This document shows positions 7,427-14,983 of a DNA stretch of 64,000 nt, piece after piece (the first letter of the stretch is position 1; the number at the start of each line of letters is the position of its first letter). A program made the position numbers and the translations under genes. Below the pieces are notes generated by a model. The model was not told the DNA's origin. It worked only from the letters and a program-made list of their open reading frames with translations, and did no database searches. The stretch lies in assembly GCF_047824785.1 (NCBI RefSeq), contig NZ_CP181167.1, positions 62,001 to 126,000 on the forward strand, read 5' to 3'. Source of the DNA: Nitrobacter sp039808345. GTDB lineage: Bacteria > Pseudomonadota > Alphaproteobacteria > Rhizobiales > Xanthobacteraceae.

Positions 7427-9130
7427 TCACAGGAAGTTGGCGACAGCTCTCGTCGAGGACGCCACCGCGGCGCTGAATCCCCCACGAAGGTTCGTCAGGA
7501 ACTGAGCGAAGGGCGACGGACCAGCCTTGACGGTCTTGCGACGGTTTTCCAGCCGGTTCATGCTCAAGCTCTGCTCGTCGGCCTTCTCAGCCATCGACAC
7601 GGGCGCTTCCTGGACGGAGGCACTCATTTCTTCGCTGGCGGCGGCGGCCGATTCGATCACCGTGGCGTATTGGACAACCTTGGTCGTCTTGCCTTGGGCA
7701 TCGAGGACCGGGATGTACGAGGCCCGGATCCGGACTTCGCTGCCGTCCTTGGCGATACGCTTGTACTCGGCCGACTGTGCCTCGCCGCGATTGAGCCTGG
7801 TCCAGAAGTCACGATAGGCGGAACCGGAACGTTCCGAAGACTCGACGAACATTCCGTCATGCTTGCCGCTGACTTCGCCGAGGGTGTAACCCATCGCCTT
7901 CAGGTACTTGTCGTTGGCGGCGATAATGGTGCCGTCCGGCCTGAACGACGCGATCGCCTGGGCGCGTTCGAGGGCGGCGAGCTGACCCTCGTTCTCCAGG
8001 GCCTTGAGCTTCCTGGCGGTGATATCGGTCGCGATCTCAACCACCTTTACGGGCTTGCCCTTCGAATCCAGAACCGGATTGTAGGAAGCCTGCAGCCAGA
8101 CCAGCTTGCCGTCCTTGCCGATACGCTTGTACTCGGCCGACTGAGCCTCGCCGCGATTGAGCCTGGCCCAGAAGTCGCGATAGGCGGTGCTGGTCCGCTC
8201 GGAGGCTTCCACCAGCATGTTGTGGTGCCTGCCCTGGACTTCCTTGAGCAGCGAGTAACCAAGCGTTTTCAGGAAGTTGTCGTTCGCGGTCAGGATCTTG
8301 CCATCCATGCCGAGTTCGACGACCGCCTGCGACTTTCCGATAGCCGTGATCTGGCCTTCGAGATCAGCCGACTTCACCCTCTGCCTGGTGACATCCGTCG
8401 CGAACGCGACGATCTTGAAAGGCTTGCCGCTCTCGTCCGCGATCGGGTTGAAGGTCGCCAGCAGCCACACTTCATTCCCGGCTCTGTTGATCCGCTTGCA
8501 TTCCACCGATTGAGGCTCACCGAGATTGAGCCTGGCCCAGAAGTCGCGATAGGCGTCGCCGGCCCGCTCCGATGACTCCACGAATACCCGGTCATGCTTC
8601 CCCTGCATTTCACCGAGGGTGTAGCCCATCACATTGAGGAAGTTCTTGTTCGCGGTAATGATCGTGCCGTCGAGGTTGAACTCGACCACGGCCTGCGCGC
8701 GCTCGATGGCGGAGACCTGACCCGCATTCGCCAGCTCCGTGATCTTCTTCGCGGTGATATCAGCCGCCAGCGCGATGACTTTTTTCGGGTTCCCCCTCGA
8801 ATCCAGCACCGGAATGTAGGAAGCCTGAACCCAGACCTCGTCGCCGTGCCTGTCGATACGTTTGAATTCGGCCGATTGGGTCTCACCCTTGTTCAGCCTG
8901 GCCCAGAAGTCGCGATATCCGGCGCCGGACCGCTCGTCCGCCTCTACAAACATGCTATGGTGCTGGCCTCGAACATTCGCCAGCGTATAGCCGAATATGC
9001 TGAGGTAGTTCTCGTTAGCCGTGATGACCGTTCCATCAAGCCCTAGCTCGATGACGGCTTGCGATTTTCGGATTGCCGCGGTTTTCGCAGCATCTTCTTT
9101 CGCGATCGACCACTTTTTGAAGAAAAACAT
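7427..9130 (-). CDS. Four-PAS-domain protein with a vestigial chemoreceptor tail
   Basis: A 567-aa soluble protein with four tandem PAS/PAC units of about 120 residues (roughly 20-135, 140-258, 262-380, 385-500). Each carries a VIELGLDGTVITANENYL-type PAS start, an FWARLNRGEAQSAEYKRI-type middle and a PAC end leading to a D-I-T-A-x-K/R linker; units 1, 3 and 4 are especially close. After the last PAC comes ESAAAASEEMSASVQE, which resembles the start of a methyl-accepting signalling domain, but the protein ends about 70 residues later without the conserved hairpin tip. PAS-PAS-MCP proteins sense redox or ligands; this one seems to have lost its output or to act by protein contacts. No transmembrane segment. 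The nucleotide repeats are strong enough to permit recombination. Confidence 0.85.
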   Translation of the reverse strand: MFFFKKWSIAKEDAAKTAAIRKSQAVIELGLDGTVITANENYLSIFGYTLANVRGQHHSMFVEADERSGAGYRDFWARLNKGETQSAEFKRIDRHGDEVWVQASYIPVLDSRGNPKKVIALAADITAKKITELANAGQVSAIERAQAVVEFNLDGTIITANKNFLNVMGYTLGEMQGKHDRVFVESSERAGDAYRDFWARLNLGEPQSVECKRINRAGNEVWLLATFNPIADESGKPFKIVAFATDVTRQRVKSADLEGQITAIGKSQAVVELGMDGKILTANDNFLKTLGYSLLKEVQGRHHNMLVEASERTSTAYRDFWARLNRGEAQSAEYKRIGKDGKLVWLQASYNPVLDSKGKPVKVVEIATDITARKLKALENEGQLAALERAQAIASFRPDGTIIAANDKYLKAMGYTLGEVSGKHDGMFVESSERSGSAYRDFWTRLNRGEAQSAEYKRIAKDGSEVRIRASYIPVLDAQGKTTKVVQYATVIESAAAASEEMSASVQEAPVSMAEKADEQSLSMNRLENRRKTVKAGPSPFAQFLTNLRGGFSAAVASSTRAVANFL

Positions 9131-9671
9131 TGATCCTCCCCAGGAGTTAGATCCAAGAACACCGAGGCTCCGACTCGCGGGCGAAACCTTGGTAACCTGA
9201 TCATGAATGGAATCGGTTAAAACGAGGTTAATTCTTTAACCATCGCGGCCGGGCGCCGGCCTGCGTCGCAAGAACCGGCCTCAAATGGCTCGCCGCAGCC
9301 GGATCTGATTTTTATTCAGCTTTTTCAATAGTCTGGCGATCGTCGAGGCCCCGGCCGTGAGGCAGCCGCCGGCGCTTTCCCGCCTTTGTTGCAGTGCGAG
9401 AACGGCGACAGGTTTCTTTAAGAAAGACAAAATGATGCCGCTCCCGCGGGCGGCATTAACGATTCAGGACGCGGGAAGCCTGACCGGCTCCGGAGTCGGG
9501 AAAAAGCTCAGGACACCAAAAAACGTCCACAGCGTCTCTGAAAAATCAAAAGCAAAAATGCCTGGAAAAGCAGGCTGAGCGTCGACAATCCGTTCCGCGT
9601 GGACCACTCCCCACGGAATGGACCCGGTTTTCGGTAACGAATACTGAAATAAAGAGGCGTCTGCTGAAATC
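9131..9671. other. Intergenic region with no supported gene
   Basis: About 540 nt between the PAS gene and tRNA-Gly. The plus-strand ORF at 9357-9578 has no recognisable product or convincing ribosome-binding site. The PAS-gene promoter should lie near 9131-9250 (minus strand); an agga-type site (CAGGAGTTAG reversed as tcctcccc) sits just ahead of its ATG. Confidence 0.4.
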
Positions 9672-9745
9672 TGGAGCGGGCGAAGGGAATCGAACCCTCG
9701 TATGCAGCTTGGGAAGCTGCCGTTCTACCATTGAACTACGCCCGC
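9672..9745 (-). tRNA. tRNA-Gly (anticodon CCC)
   Basis: The reverse strand folds as a cloverleaf: acceptor GCGGGCG pairs with CGCCCGC, discriminator T, and an encoded CCA (9674-9672). The anticodon stem GCAGC/GCTGC holds the loop TTCCCAA, so the anticodon is CCC. The T-arm contains GGTTCGATTCC. All stems pair, so it should be functional. Confidence 0.93.
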
Positions 9746-9837
9746 CTGTCGGCTTGCCGTCCCCTGATGTAGCTGACACTGGCCGCGCCGCCAAGATGGT
9801 CGAGCGGACGAAACGCCTCATGAAGCGGTGAAGGACT

Positions 9838-10218
9838 CTAAATCACCCGCACGATCTGGATGCCCGCGATCAACGCGCCAACGGATAACACGACGGAAGC
9901 GATCATGTAGGCGGCGGCCGACGCCATTTCGCCGCGCTCGATCAGATAGAACGTATCGAGCGAGAAAGTGGAGAACGTGGTGTAGCCGCCACAGATTCCG
10001 ACAACAAGGAAGATGCGCGCGGCTTGAGGCAAACTCCACCGGACGGCGAACAGGCCGGCGAATATTCCGATCAGAAGCGATCCCGTGACATTGATGAACA
10101 GCGTCCCCCATGGAAACTTCGGCCCCAGCCATTTGCCGAAGCCGATGCCGACGAGATAGCGGGCCACCGATCCCAGCGCCCCGCCGGCCGCGACGGCCAG
10201 GATGAATGTCCACTTCAA
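9838..10218 (-). CDS. crcB: Fluoride channel CrcB/Fluc
   Basis: A 126-aa four-helix membrane protein that lets fluoride leave the cell. Family signatures include GGALGSVARYLVG at the N-terminus, WGTLFINVTGSLLIG with the pore Asn, and GICGGYTTFSTFSLD, the broken-helix segment that binds the central sodium. Length is typical; Fluc works as an antiparallel dimer. A fluoride riboswitch lies about 150-200 nt upstream on the same strand, which supports both the assignment and regulation by fluoride. Confidence 0.95.
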   Translation of the reverse strand: MKWTFILAVAAGGALGSVARYLVGIGFGKWLGPKFPWGTLFINVTGSLLIGIFAGLFAVRWSLPQAARIFLVVGICGGYTTFSTFSLDTFYLIERGEMASAAAYMIASVVLSVGALIAGIQIVRVI

Positions 10219-10346
10219 TGCTTTTGCCCTGCCTGTGGTTGACCGGTCGCGCGCCAGCCATCATCGTCGTCTCTCAGGCAGACTGACAGCGGATTCAGAG
10301 GCTTGATCATCAGCGCCCTTTCTCGGGCGCAGCGGGGAGGAAACAG

Positions 10347-10377
10347 CTCCTACCGACGCGAAAGCGCCCGGTAGGAG
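10347..10377 (-). terminator. Expression-platform hairpin of the fluoride riboswitch
   Basis: ctcctaccg (10347-10355) pairs with cggtaggag (10369-10377) around a gcgaaagc-type inner loop. On the minus strand the 5' arm CTCCTACCG is also the 3' edge of the riboswitch aptamer, so the two folds exclude each other. CTGTTTCC follows. A second hairpin (gcgccc/gggcgc, 10313-10330) lies further on. Confidence 0.7.
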
Positions 10378-10420
10378 TCATCAGCCTTGCGGCGGTTATC
10401 GGGGGACTCCATCCCCATCG
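10369..10420 (-). ncRNA. Fluoride (crcB-motif) riboswitch aptamer
   Basis: The minus strand from 10416 reads GGGGATGGAGTCCCC, then CGATAACCGCCGCAAGGC and TGATGACTCCTACC. This is the crcB-motif consensus: a first stem with loop GATGGAGT, the AACCGC junction, and the conserved GCUGAUGACUCCUAC tail that forms the pseudoknot. It precedes crcB in the same direction. When fluoride is bound the tail should stay in the aptamer and the terminator hairpin should not form. Confidence 0.9.
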
Positions 10421-10434
10421 ACTTCGCTCATGCT

Positions 10435-10590
10435 AGAGCATGATCCCGAAAAGTGGAAGCCGGTTTTCGGAAAAGATCATGCTCGATCGAAAGCTGGGGC
10501 CATAGCGTTTCAAGCGACGTGGAAGCCGGTTCGCGTGAACAAAACGCGTCAAACGAAAATCTAAAGCTTTGCCTCTGACGAAACGCGCAG
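10435..10590. repeat. Palindromic repeats (modules C and B)
   Basis: gagcatgatcccgaaaagtgg faces ccggttttcggaaaagatcatgctc (10435-10483, module C). Next comes a degenerate module B (agcgtttcaagcgacgtgg ... ggttcgcgtgaacaaaacgc). It lies between dcd and the crcB riboswitch. Confidence 0.7.
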
Positions 10591-10605
10591 CGGACCGTTA
10601 CGATC

Positions 10606-11712
10606 CTACAGCCGAAAATGCTTCGACAGCTTGAGGCCCTGGGCCTGGTAGTTGGAGCCGATGCGCTGGCCATACATCGCGCCGGGCCGCGCCAGCATCT
10701 TCTCATAGACCAGGCGGCCGACGATCTGGCCATGCTCGAGAATGAACGGCACCTCGCGCGAGCGCACTTCCAGCACCGCGCGCGAACCCTCTCCGCCGGC
10801 GCCGACATAGCCGAAGCCGGGATCGAAGAAGCCGGCATAGTGCACACGGAATTCGCCGACCAGTGGATCGAACGGCACCATTTCCGCGGCGTAGTCCGGC
10901 GGCACCTGCACCGCTTCCTTCGAGGCGAGGATATAGAACTCGCCGGGATCGAGGATCAGGCTGGCGTCCGGCCGCGCCGCGATCGGCTCCCAGAACTCGC
11001 CGACCGCGTAGCCACCGCGGCGATCGACGTCGATCACGCCGGTATGGCGCTTGGCGCGATAGCCGACGAAGCCGCGGGCCTGCTCGCCCGACAGATCGAC
11101 GCTAAGCGCCACGCCGTTGACGAAATCGGTGTCGTCGCTATCGACGAGCCGCTCGCTCGCATGCAGGGCGTCGAGTTCGTCGGCGTCGAGAACGGCGTCG
11201 CCGGTGCGGAAGCGGACCTGCGACAGCCGCGAGCCCTCGCGCAGCAGCACCGGAAATGTCCTGGGGCTGATCTCGGCATAGAGCGGGCCGTGATAGCCGG
11301 CGCCGATCATGTCGAAACTCCGGGTGCCGTCGGCGATGACGCGCGTGAACACGTCGAGGCGGCCTGTCGAGCTTTTCGGATTGGCGGCGGCGACGATTTC
11401 GGGCGGAAGAGCCAGGCTCTCCAGCAACGGCACGATGTAAACGCAGTTGGTTTCCAGCACCGCGCCGTCGGAAAGATCGATTTCGTGCAGCTTCAATTCG
11501 TCGATGCGTTCAGCGACTGTCGCGTCCGGCCCCGGCAGAAAACTGGCGCGCACCCGGTAGGCGGTCGCGCCGAGCCGCAGATCGAGGCTTGCCGGCTGGA
11601 TCTGACTCTCGACAAACGGATATTCCGGCAGGATCAGGCCGGCATCGGCCATCGCCGCGATCATGCGGTCGGGCAGAATGCCGTTGGCGTCGGGCGGGAG
11701 CGTGAATGGCAC
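10606..11712 (-). CDS. dcd: dCTP deaminase, double-domain alphaproteobacterial type
   Basis: About 368 aa, twice the usual Dcd length, with two related domains, as in the alphaproteobacterial DCD family. Domain 1 carries QPASLDLRLGATAYRVRASF and the nucleotide-binding NPKSSTGRLDVFTRVIADG. Domain 2 carries LDPGEFYILASKEAVQVP and AGFFDPGFGYVGAGGEGSRA. The enzyme deaminates dCTP to dUTP for dTTP synthesis. I prefer the GTG at 11712 (VPFTLPPDANGILPDRMI) because the longer ORF would begin with TTG inside an intergenic repeat. The ribosome-binding site is weak, so the start is tentative. Confidence 0.85.
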   Translation of the reverse strand: MPFTLPPDANGILPDRMIAAMADAGLILPEYPFVESQIQPASLDLRLGATAYRVRASFLPGPDATVAERIDELKLHEIDLSDGAVLETNCVYIVPLLESLALPPEIVAAANPKSSTGRLDVFTRVIADGTRSFDMIGAGYHGPLYAEISPRTFPVLLREGSRLSQVRFRTGDAVLDADELDALHASERLVDSDDTDFVNGVALSVDLSGEQARGFVGYRAKRHTGVIDVDRRGGYAVGEFWEPIAARPDASLILDPGEFYILASKEAVQVPPDYAAEMVPFDPLVGEFRVHYAGFFDPGFGYVGAGGEGSRAVLEVRSREVPFILEHGQIVGRLVYEKMLARPGAMYGQRIGSNYQAQGLKLSKHFRL

Positions 11713-11768
11713 GATGTCGTCTTTACGGCCTGAGCGATACTGACCCAAAAACAGGAGCAAAGACTTTT

Positions 11769-11840
11769 ACAGCGTTTTCGAACGAAGTGGATACCGGTTT
11801 GCGTGGAGAAAAAGTTGAGATCCCCTTCTGATTCCGTTCG
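11769..11840. repeat. Partial module B repeat upstream of dcd
   Basis: agcgttttcgaacgaagtgg, taccggtttgcgtggagaaa and ccttctgattcc form a shortened copy of module B. Confidence 0.6.
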
Positions 11841-11935
11841 TCGGCCAGAGGCCGGGTTCGGGCGCGGACATCCAAATTGCAAAGAACGTCAATTGATTGG
11901 CTTGACGGGAGACGCGGGACTAGGCATGACGTGCT

Positions 11936-11990
11936 CCGTGGTGATTTGAGCCGGCCGGCTTGCAGCCACGTTAAACAAGTCGCTAAACAG
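11936..11990 (+). ncRNA. SAM-II riboswitch upstream of metZ
   Basis: From 11936 the sequence reads ccgtggtgatttgagccg, gccggcttgcagccacg, ttaaacaagtcgctaaaca. This matches the SAM-II motif: the UGGUGAUUUG box, the GCCGGCUUGCAGCCACGUUAAA block and the AAGUCGCUAAA tail that forms the pseudoknot. SAM-II is typical of alphaproteobacterial metA, metZ and metC leaders. It lies about 90 nt before the metZ start. Confidence 0.93.
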
Positions 11991-12040
11991 GCCGGGGACA
12001 ATGCGATCCCGGCTTGTGGAATTTCCCAGGCCGGTTTTTT
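11991..12040 (+). terminator. Attenuator terminator and competing hairpin before metZ
   Basis: ccggcttg (12009-12016) pairs with caggccgg (12027-12034) and is followed by TTTTTTG, an intrinsic terminator. The overlapping pair gccggg (11991-11996)/cccggc (12008-12013) would break it. SAM binding upstream could therefore favour termination. Confidence 0.75.
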
Positions 12041-12076
12041 GTGACCGCTTTCCACGGCGGTCATGCAGGAGATCAT

Positions 12077-13270
12077 ATGTCCGAGACCAAGTCCGCCCCC
12101 CGCTATCACCCTGAAACCCGGCTGGTTCATTCCGGCACGCTGCGCTCGCAGTTCGCCGAGACCTCGGAAGCCCTGTTCCTCACTCAAGGCTACGTCTACG
12201 ACACTGCCGAGCAGTGCGAGGCGCGGTTCAAGGGCGACGATCCCGGTTTCATCTATTCGCGCTATTCCAATCCCACCGTCGCGATGTTCGAGCAGCGCAT
12301 GGCTGCGCTCGAAGGCGCGGAAACCGCGCGGGCGCTCGCAACCGGCATGGCCGCGGTGACCACCGCGATACTCGCGCCGCTGAAGGCCGGCGATCATGTG
12401 GTGGCGGCAAAGGCCTTGTTCGGCTCCTGCCGCTATGTGGTCGAAGACCTGCTGCCGCGCTACGGCATCGAGTCCACGCTGGTCGACGGCCTCGATCTGG
12501 ATCAATGGCGCAAGGCCATGCGTGCGAACACGAAAACCTGCTTCATCGAAAGCCCGACCAATCCGACGCTCGACGTGCTCGACATCAGCGGCATCGCCGA
12601 AATCGCGCATCAGGCCGGCGCGCGGCTGATCGTCGACAACGTGTTCGCGACCCCGATCTGGCAAAGCCCGCTGGCGCTCGGCGCCGACGTCGTGGTGTAT
12701 TCGGCCACCAAGCACATCGACGGCCAGGGGCGGACGCTCGGCGGCGTCATCCTGTCGTCGAACGCTTTCGTCCAGGAGCACCTCCAGACCTTCATACGCC
12801 AGACCGGGCCGTCGATCTCGCCGTTCAACGCCTGGATCCTGCTGAAGGGACTGGAGACGCTCGGCGTGCGCGTGCGCCAGCAGACCGAGAGCGCCGCGGC
12901 GATCGCGGAGGTGCTGGCATCGCACCCGAAGGTGTCCCGCCTCGTCTATCCAGGCCGGCCGGACCATCCGCAGGCGACGCTGGTGAAGAAGCAGATGCGC
13001 GCCGGATCGACGCTGATCGGCTTCGAGGTCAAGGGCGGCAAGGCGGCCGCGTTCCGCTGTCTCAACGCGCTGAAGATCGCGCGCATCTCCAACAACCTCG
13101 GCGACGCCAAAAGTCTCGTCACCCATCCGGCGACCACCACCCACCAGCGGCTCGCCCCGGAGATCCGCGCCGGGCTCGGCATCGGCGAAAGCTTCATCCG
13201 CTATTCGGTCGGCCTCGAACACAAGGACGACCTGATCGAGGATCTCCTCGCCGCGCTGGAAAAGGCGTGA
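12077..13270 (+). CDS. metZ: O-succinylhomoserine sulfhydrylase
   Basis: A 397-aa PLP enzyme that makes homocysteine from O-succinylhomoserine and sulfide. The Cys/Met-metabolism fold is clear: YVYDTAEQCEARF, YSRYSNPTVAMFEQRMAALE, the PLP lysine in VYSATKHIDGQGRTLGG at about 212, and the C-terminal SLVTHPATTTH and GIGESFIRYSVGLE. The start at 12077 has caggag 6-11 nt upstream. The SAM-II riboswitch and attenuator fit feedback by the end product. MetZ is preferred to MetB because of the alphaproteobacterial family and this leader. Confidence 0.93.
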   Translation: MSETKSAPRYHPETRLVHSGTLRSQFAETSEALFLTQGYVYDTAEQCEARFKGDDPGFIYSRYSNPTVAMFEQRMAALEGAETARALATGMAAVTTAILAPLKAGDHVVAAKALFGSCRYVVEDLLPRYGIESTLVDGLDLDQWRKAMRANTKTCFIESPTNPTLDVLDISGIAEIAHQAGARLIVDNVFATPIWQSPLALGADVVVYSATKHIDGQGRTLGGVILSSNAFVQEHLQTFIRQTGPSISPFNAWILLKGLETLGVRVRQQTESAAAIAEVLASHPKVSRLVYPGRPDHPQATLVKKQMRAGSTLIGFEVKGGKAAAFRCLNALKIARISNNLGDAKSLVTHPATTTHQRLAPEIRAGLGIGESFIRYSVGLEHKDDLIEDLLAALEKA

Positions 13271-13307
13271 GGCTTTGTCCCTCTCCCCTTGCGGGAGGGG
13301 GACAATC

Positions 13308-14225
13308 TCACAGCGGCCGGTTGACCGTCGCGGCCGCCGATGGCCTGACGCCTGCCTGAACCTGATCCACCGACTTGATGATGTCATCGCCGAGCAACTG
13401 GGCGAAACAGGCATAGCCCCAGTCGTTCATGTGAAGACCATCCTTGGTAACAAAGGTGTCGAACGGCAGCGACTGCCGGTCGTGCCAGTCGCGCATGACC
13501 TCAAAGCGCGGGAAAATCCCGACATGCCTGTAATGCGCCACCTTGTTCAGCAGACGGACCATTCTGCCGGCGGTCTCGCCCCTGGCATTGACGGCCGGCG
13601 CGTATTGCGGATCGACCAGCACCAGATCGGCGCCGGAGGCCTGAATGGTCGCGACGCCGTCTTCGACGATTTTCACCGTGCTCGCGGGATCGAGATTGCG
13701 CAGCACCGCGTTTGTCCCGACCTGCCAGATCACCATGTCCGGCTTGGCATCGATCACTTCCGTCCGCAGCCGCTTTATCATCTCGGGGGCGTCCTCGCCG
13801 CCCTTGCCGCGATTGAGCACCGTGATGGCCGCGGCCGGATATTTGCGGTGCAACCGGGCCGCCAGCCGGTTCGGATAATTGAATTCGGGCGACGTCGCGC
13901 CGTGACCTTGCGTCGACGACGAACCAAAGGCGACGATGACAACCGCCTTGTGGGCTGCAAGCTTGGCCGCCACATGCGGCAGCGCCCCGGTCGACTGCGA
14001 TAGGCCCTTCGGCGGCAGACAGGGGACGCGGTTGAGGATGTCGCGGGCGGGGGCAGCAATTGCCGCCGCCTTGTCGGCCACCTTTCCGGACGGGCTCGTC
14101 GCTGGCATGCCGGTGCCGGCGGACGCCGTTTGCGCGACCACGCGCGAGGCGGCCGGCGCGCCCGCCAGCATGAGCGCCAGCGCAACCGGGCCGGCGGTTC
14201 TGAAGATGCGGCTGTCGATCATCAT
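13308..14225 (-). CDS. Exported SGNH/GDSL hydrolase (third gene of the OpgC operon)
   Basis: A 305-aa protein that begins MMIDSRIFRTAGPVALALML, a signal peptide likely cut after ASRVVAQ. The SGNH blocks are present: block I VAFGSSSTQGHG with the nucleophile Ser, a block II-like RGKGGEDAPEMIKRL, block III WQVGTNAV with Asn, and block V TKDGLHMNDWG with Asp and His. It should act in the periplasm as an esterase or acetyl transferase on carbohydrate. The start overlaps the upstream gene's TGA, so it is coupled. It resembles its neighbour and the pair likely arose by duplication. Confidence 0.85.
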   Translation of the reverse strand: MMIDSRIFRTAGPVALALMLAGAPAASRVVAQTASAGTGMPATSPSGKVADKAAAIAAPARDILNRVPCLPPKGLSQSTGALPHVAAKLAAHKAVVIVAFGSSSTQGHGATSPEFNYPNRLAARLHRKYPAAAITVLNRGKGGEDAPEMIKRLRTEVIDAKPDMVIWQVGTNAVLRNLDPASTVKIVEDGVATIQASGADLVLVDPQYAPAVNARGETAGRMVRLLNKVAHYRHVGIFPRFEVMRDWHDRQSLPFDTFVTKDGLHMNDWGYACFAQLLGDDIIKSVDQVQAGVRPSAAATVNRPL

Positions 14226-14983
14226 TGGCGTCGGGCCTCCGGTTCGGCGGAGTTGATGCGAGCGGTGTTGATCAGGAAGGTCGACAAGGCGCGGCCGAGA
14301 CAACTGTGAACGCGTTTGGCTAGGCTCGCACCATGCACCGGGCTGAACAGATCGAACTCGCCGCGCTCGTTCCACCGGGTCATGATCGCAAAGCGATCGA
14401 ACACCGGCACGTCGCGCTGCTGTGCGACCAGGCGCATGTTGTCGATGTAGGCGTTCATCGAGACCATGGTTTCCGTGCGCGGACTGTACTGCATGTTCAT
14501 CAGCACGACGTCCGCCCCGGCGTTCCGCAGCGCGGTCACGCCTTCGTCGAGGGCCTCGCGAAACCCGTCGATGTCAACGGACCGGATGGCGTCGACGATG
14601 CCCGTCTGCCACACCACCAGGGTGGGCTGTCTTGCCGCCACGAGCTTGCCGAGACCGGGGGTGACATCGCCGGCGGTCTTGCGCGGTGTCAGTTCCACCG
14701 ACACGTTAACGGGGATGCCCGGCAGTTTCTCACGAAGGGCAGCCTGCAATTTCACCGGATAAGCCTCGCCCTCGGCTCCGGAAATCGTCGAGGAACGGCT
14801 GCCCACCACGAGTATGTTGAGCGGGCCGCCTGCCTTGACGACTGATGCAACGCGGGACAGCGTACTGTCGCTGGTCAGCAGATAGGCGGGTACATCGCAG
14901 CTCTTGGGTTGATCAGCGCATCCGGAGACGCCGGCCGATGAAGCGGCCAGCACGATCAAGGCCGACGCCAAGCCGGTCCTCAT
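14222..14983 (-). CDS. SGNH-hydrolase-like lipoprotein (second gene of the OpgC operon)
   Basis: A 253-aa protein starting MRTGLASALIVLAASSAGVS followed by GCAD, a lipobox-type cleavage site, so it is probably a lipoprotein. The start has a strong GGAGGAGG site and overlaps the opgC-like stop (ATGA at 14983-14980). The SGNH fold is recognisable: ILVVGSRSSTISGAEGEAYP (block I), VVWQTGIVDAIRSVD (block III, where the usual Asn is Ile-Val), and FSPVHGASLAKRVHSC (His in the block V position). The missing block III Asn and the changed block V suggest altered catalysis or a binding role. Confidence 0.8.
   Translation of the reverse strand: MRTGLASALIVLAASSAGVSGCADQPKSCDVPAYLLTSDSTLSRVASVVKAGGPLNILVVGSRSSTISGAEGEAYPVKLQAALREKLPGIPVNVSVELTPRKTAGDVTPGLGKLVAARQPTLVVWQTGIVDAIRSVDIDGFREALDEGVTALRNAGADVVLMNMQYSPRTETMVSMNAYIDNMRLVAQQRDVPVFDRFAIMTRWNERGEFDLFSPVHGASLAKRVHSCLGRALSTFLINTARINSAEPEARRQ

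Noticed and set aside
7427..9130. Regular ~370-bp DNA repeats that might suggest a CRISPR or satellite array
   Set aside because: They are the coding units of four PAS domains; no short identical repeats with unique spacers occur in the window.
9357..9578. 73-codon plus-strand ORF ahead of tRNA-Gly
   Set aside because: No ribosome-binding site, no recognisable protein features, and it runs over low-information sequence.
11723..13414. 563-codon minus-strand ORF opposite metZ
   Set aside because: Shadow of metZ and of repeats; covers the riboswitch and terminator, so it cannot be the real gene.
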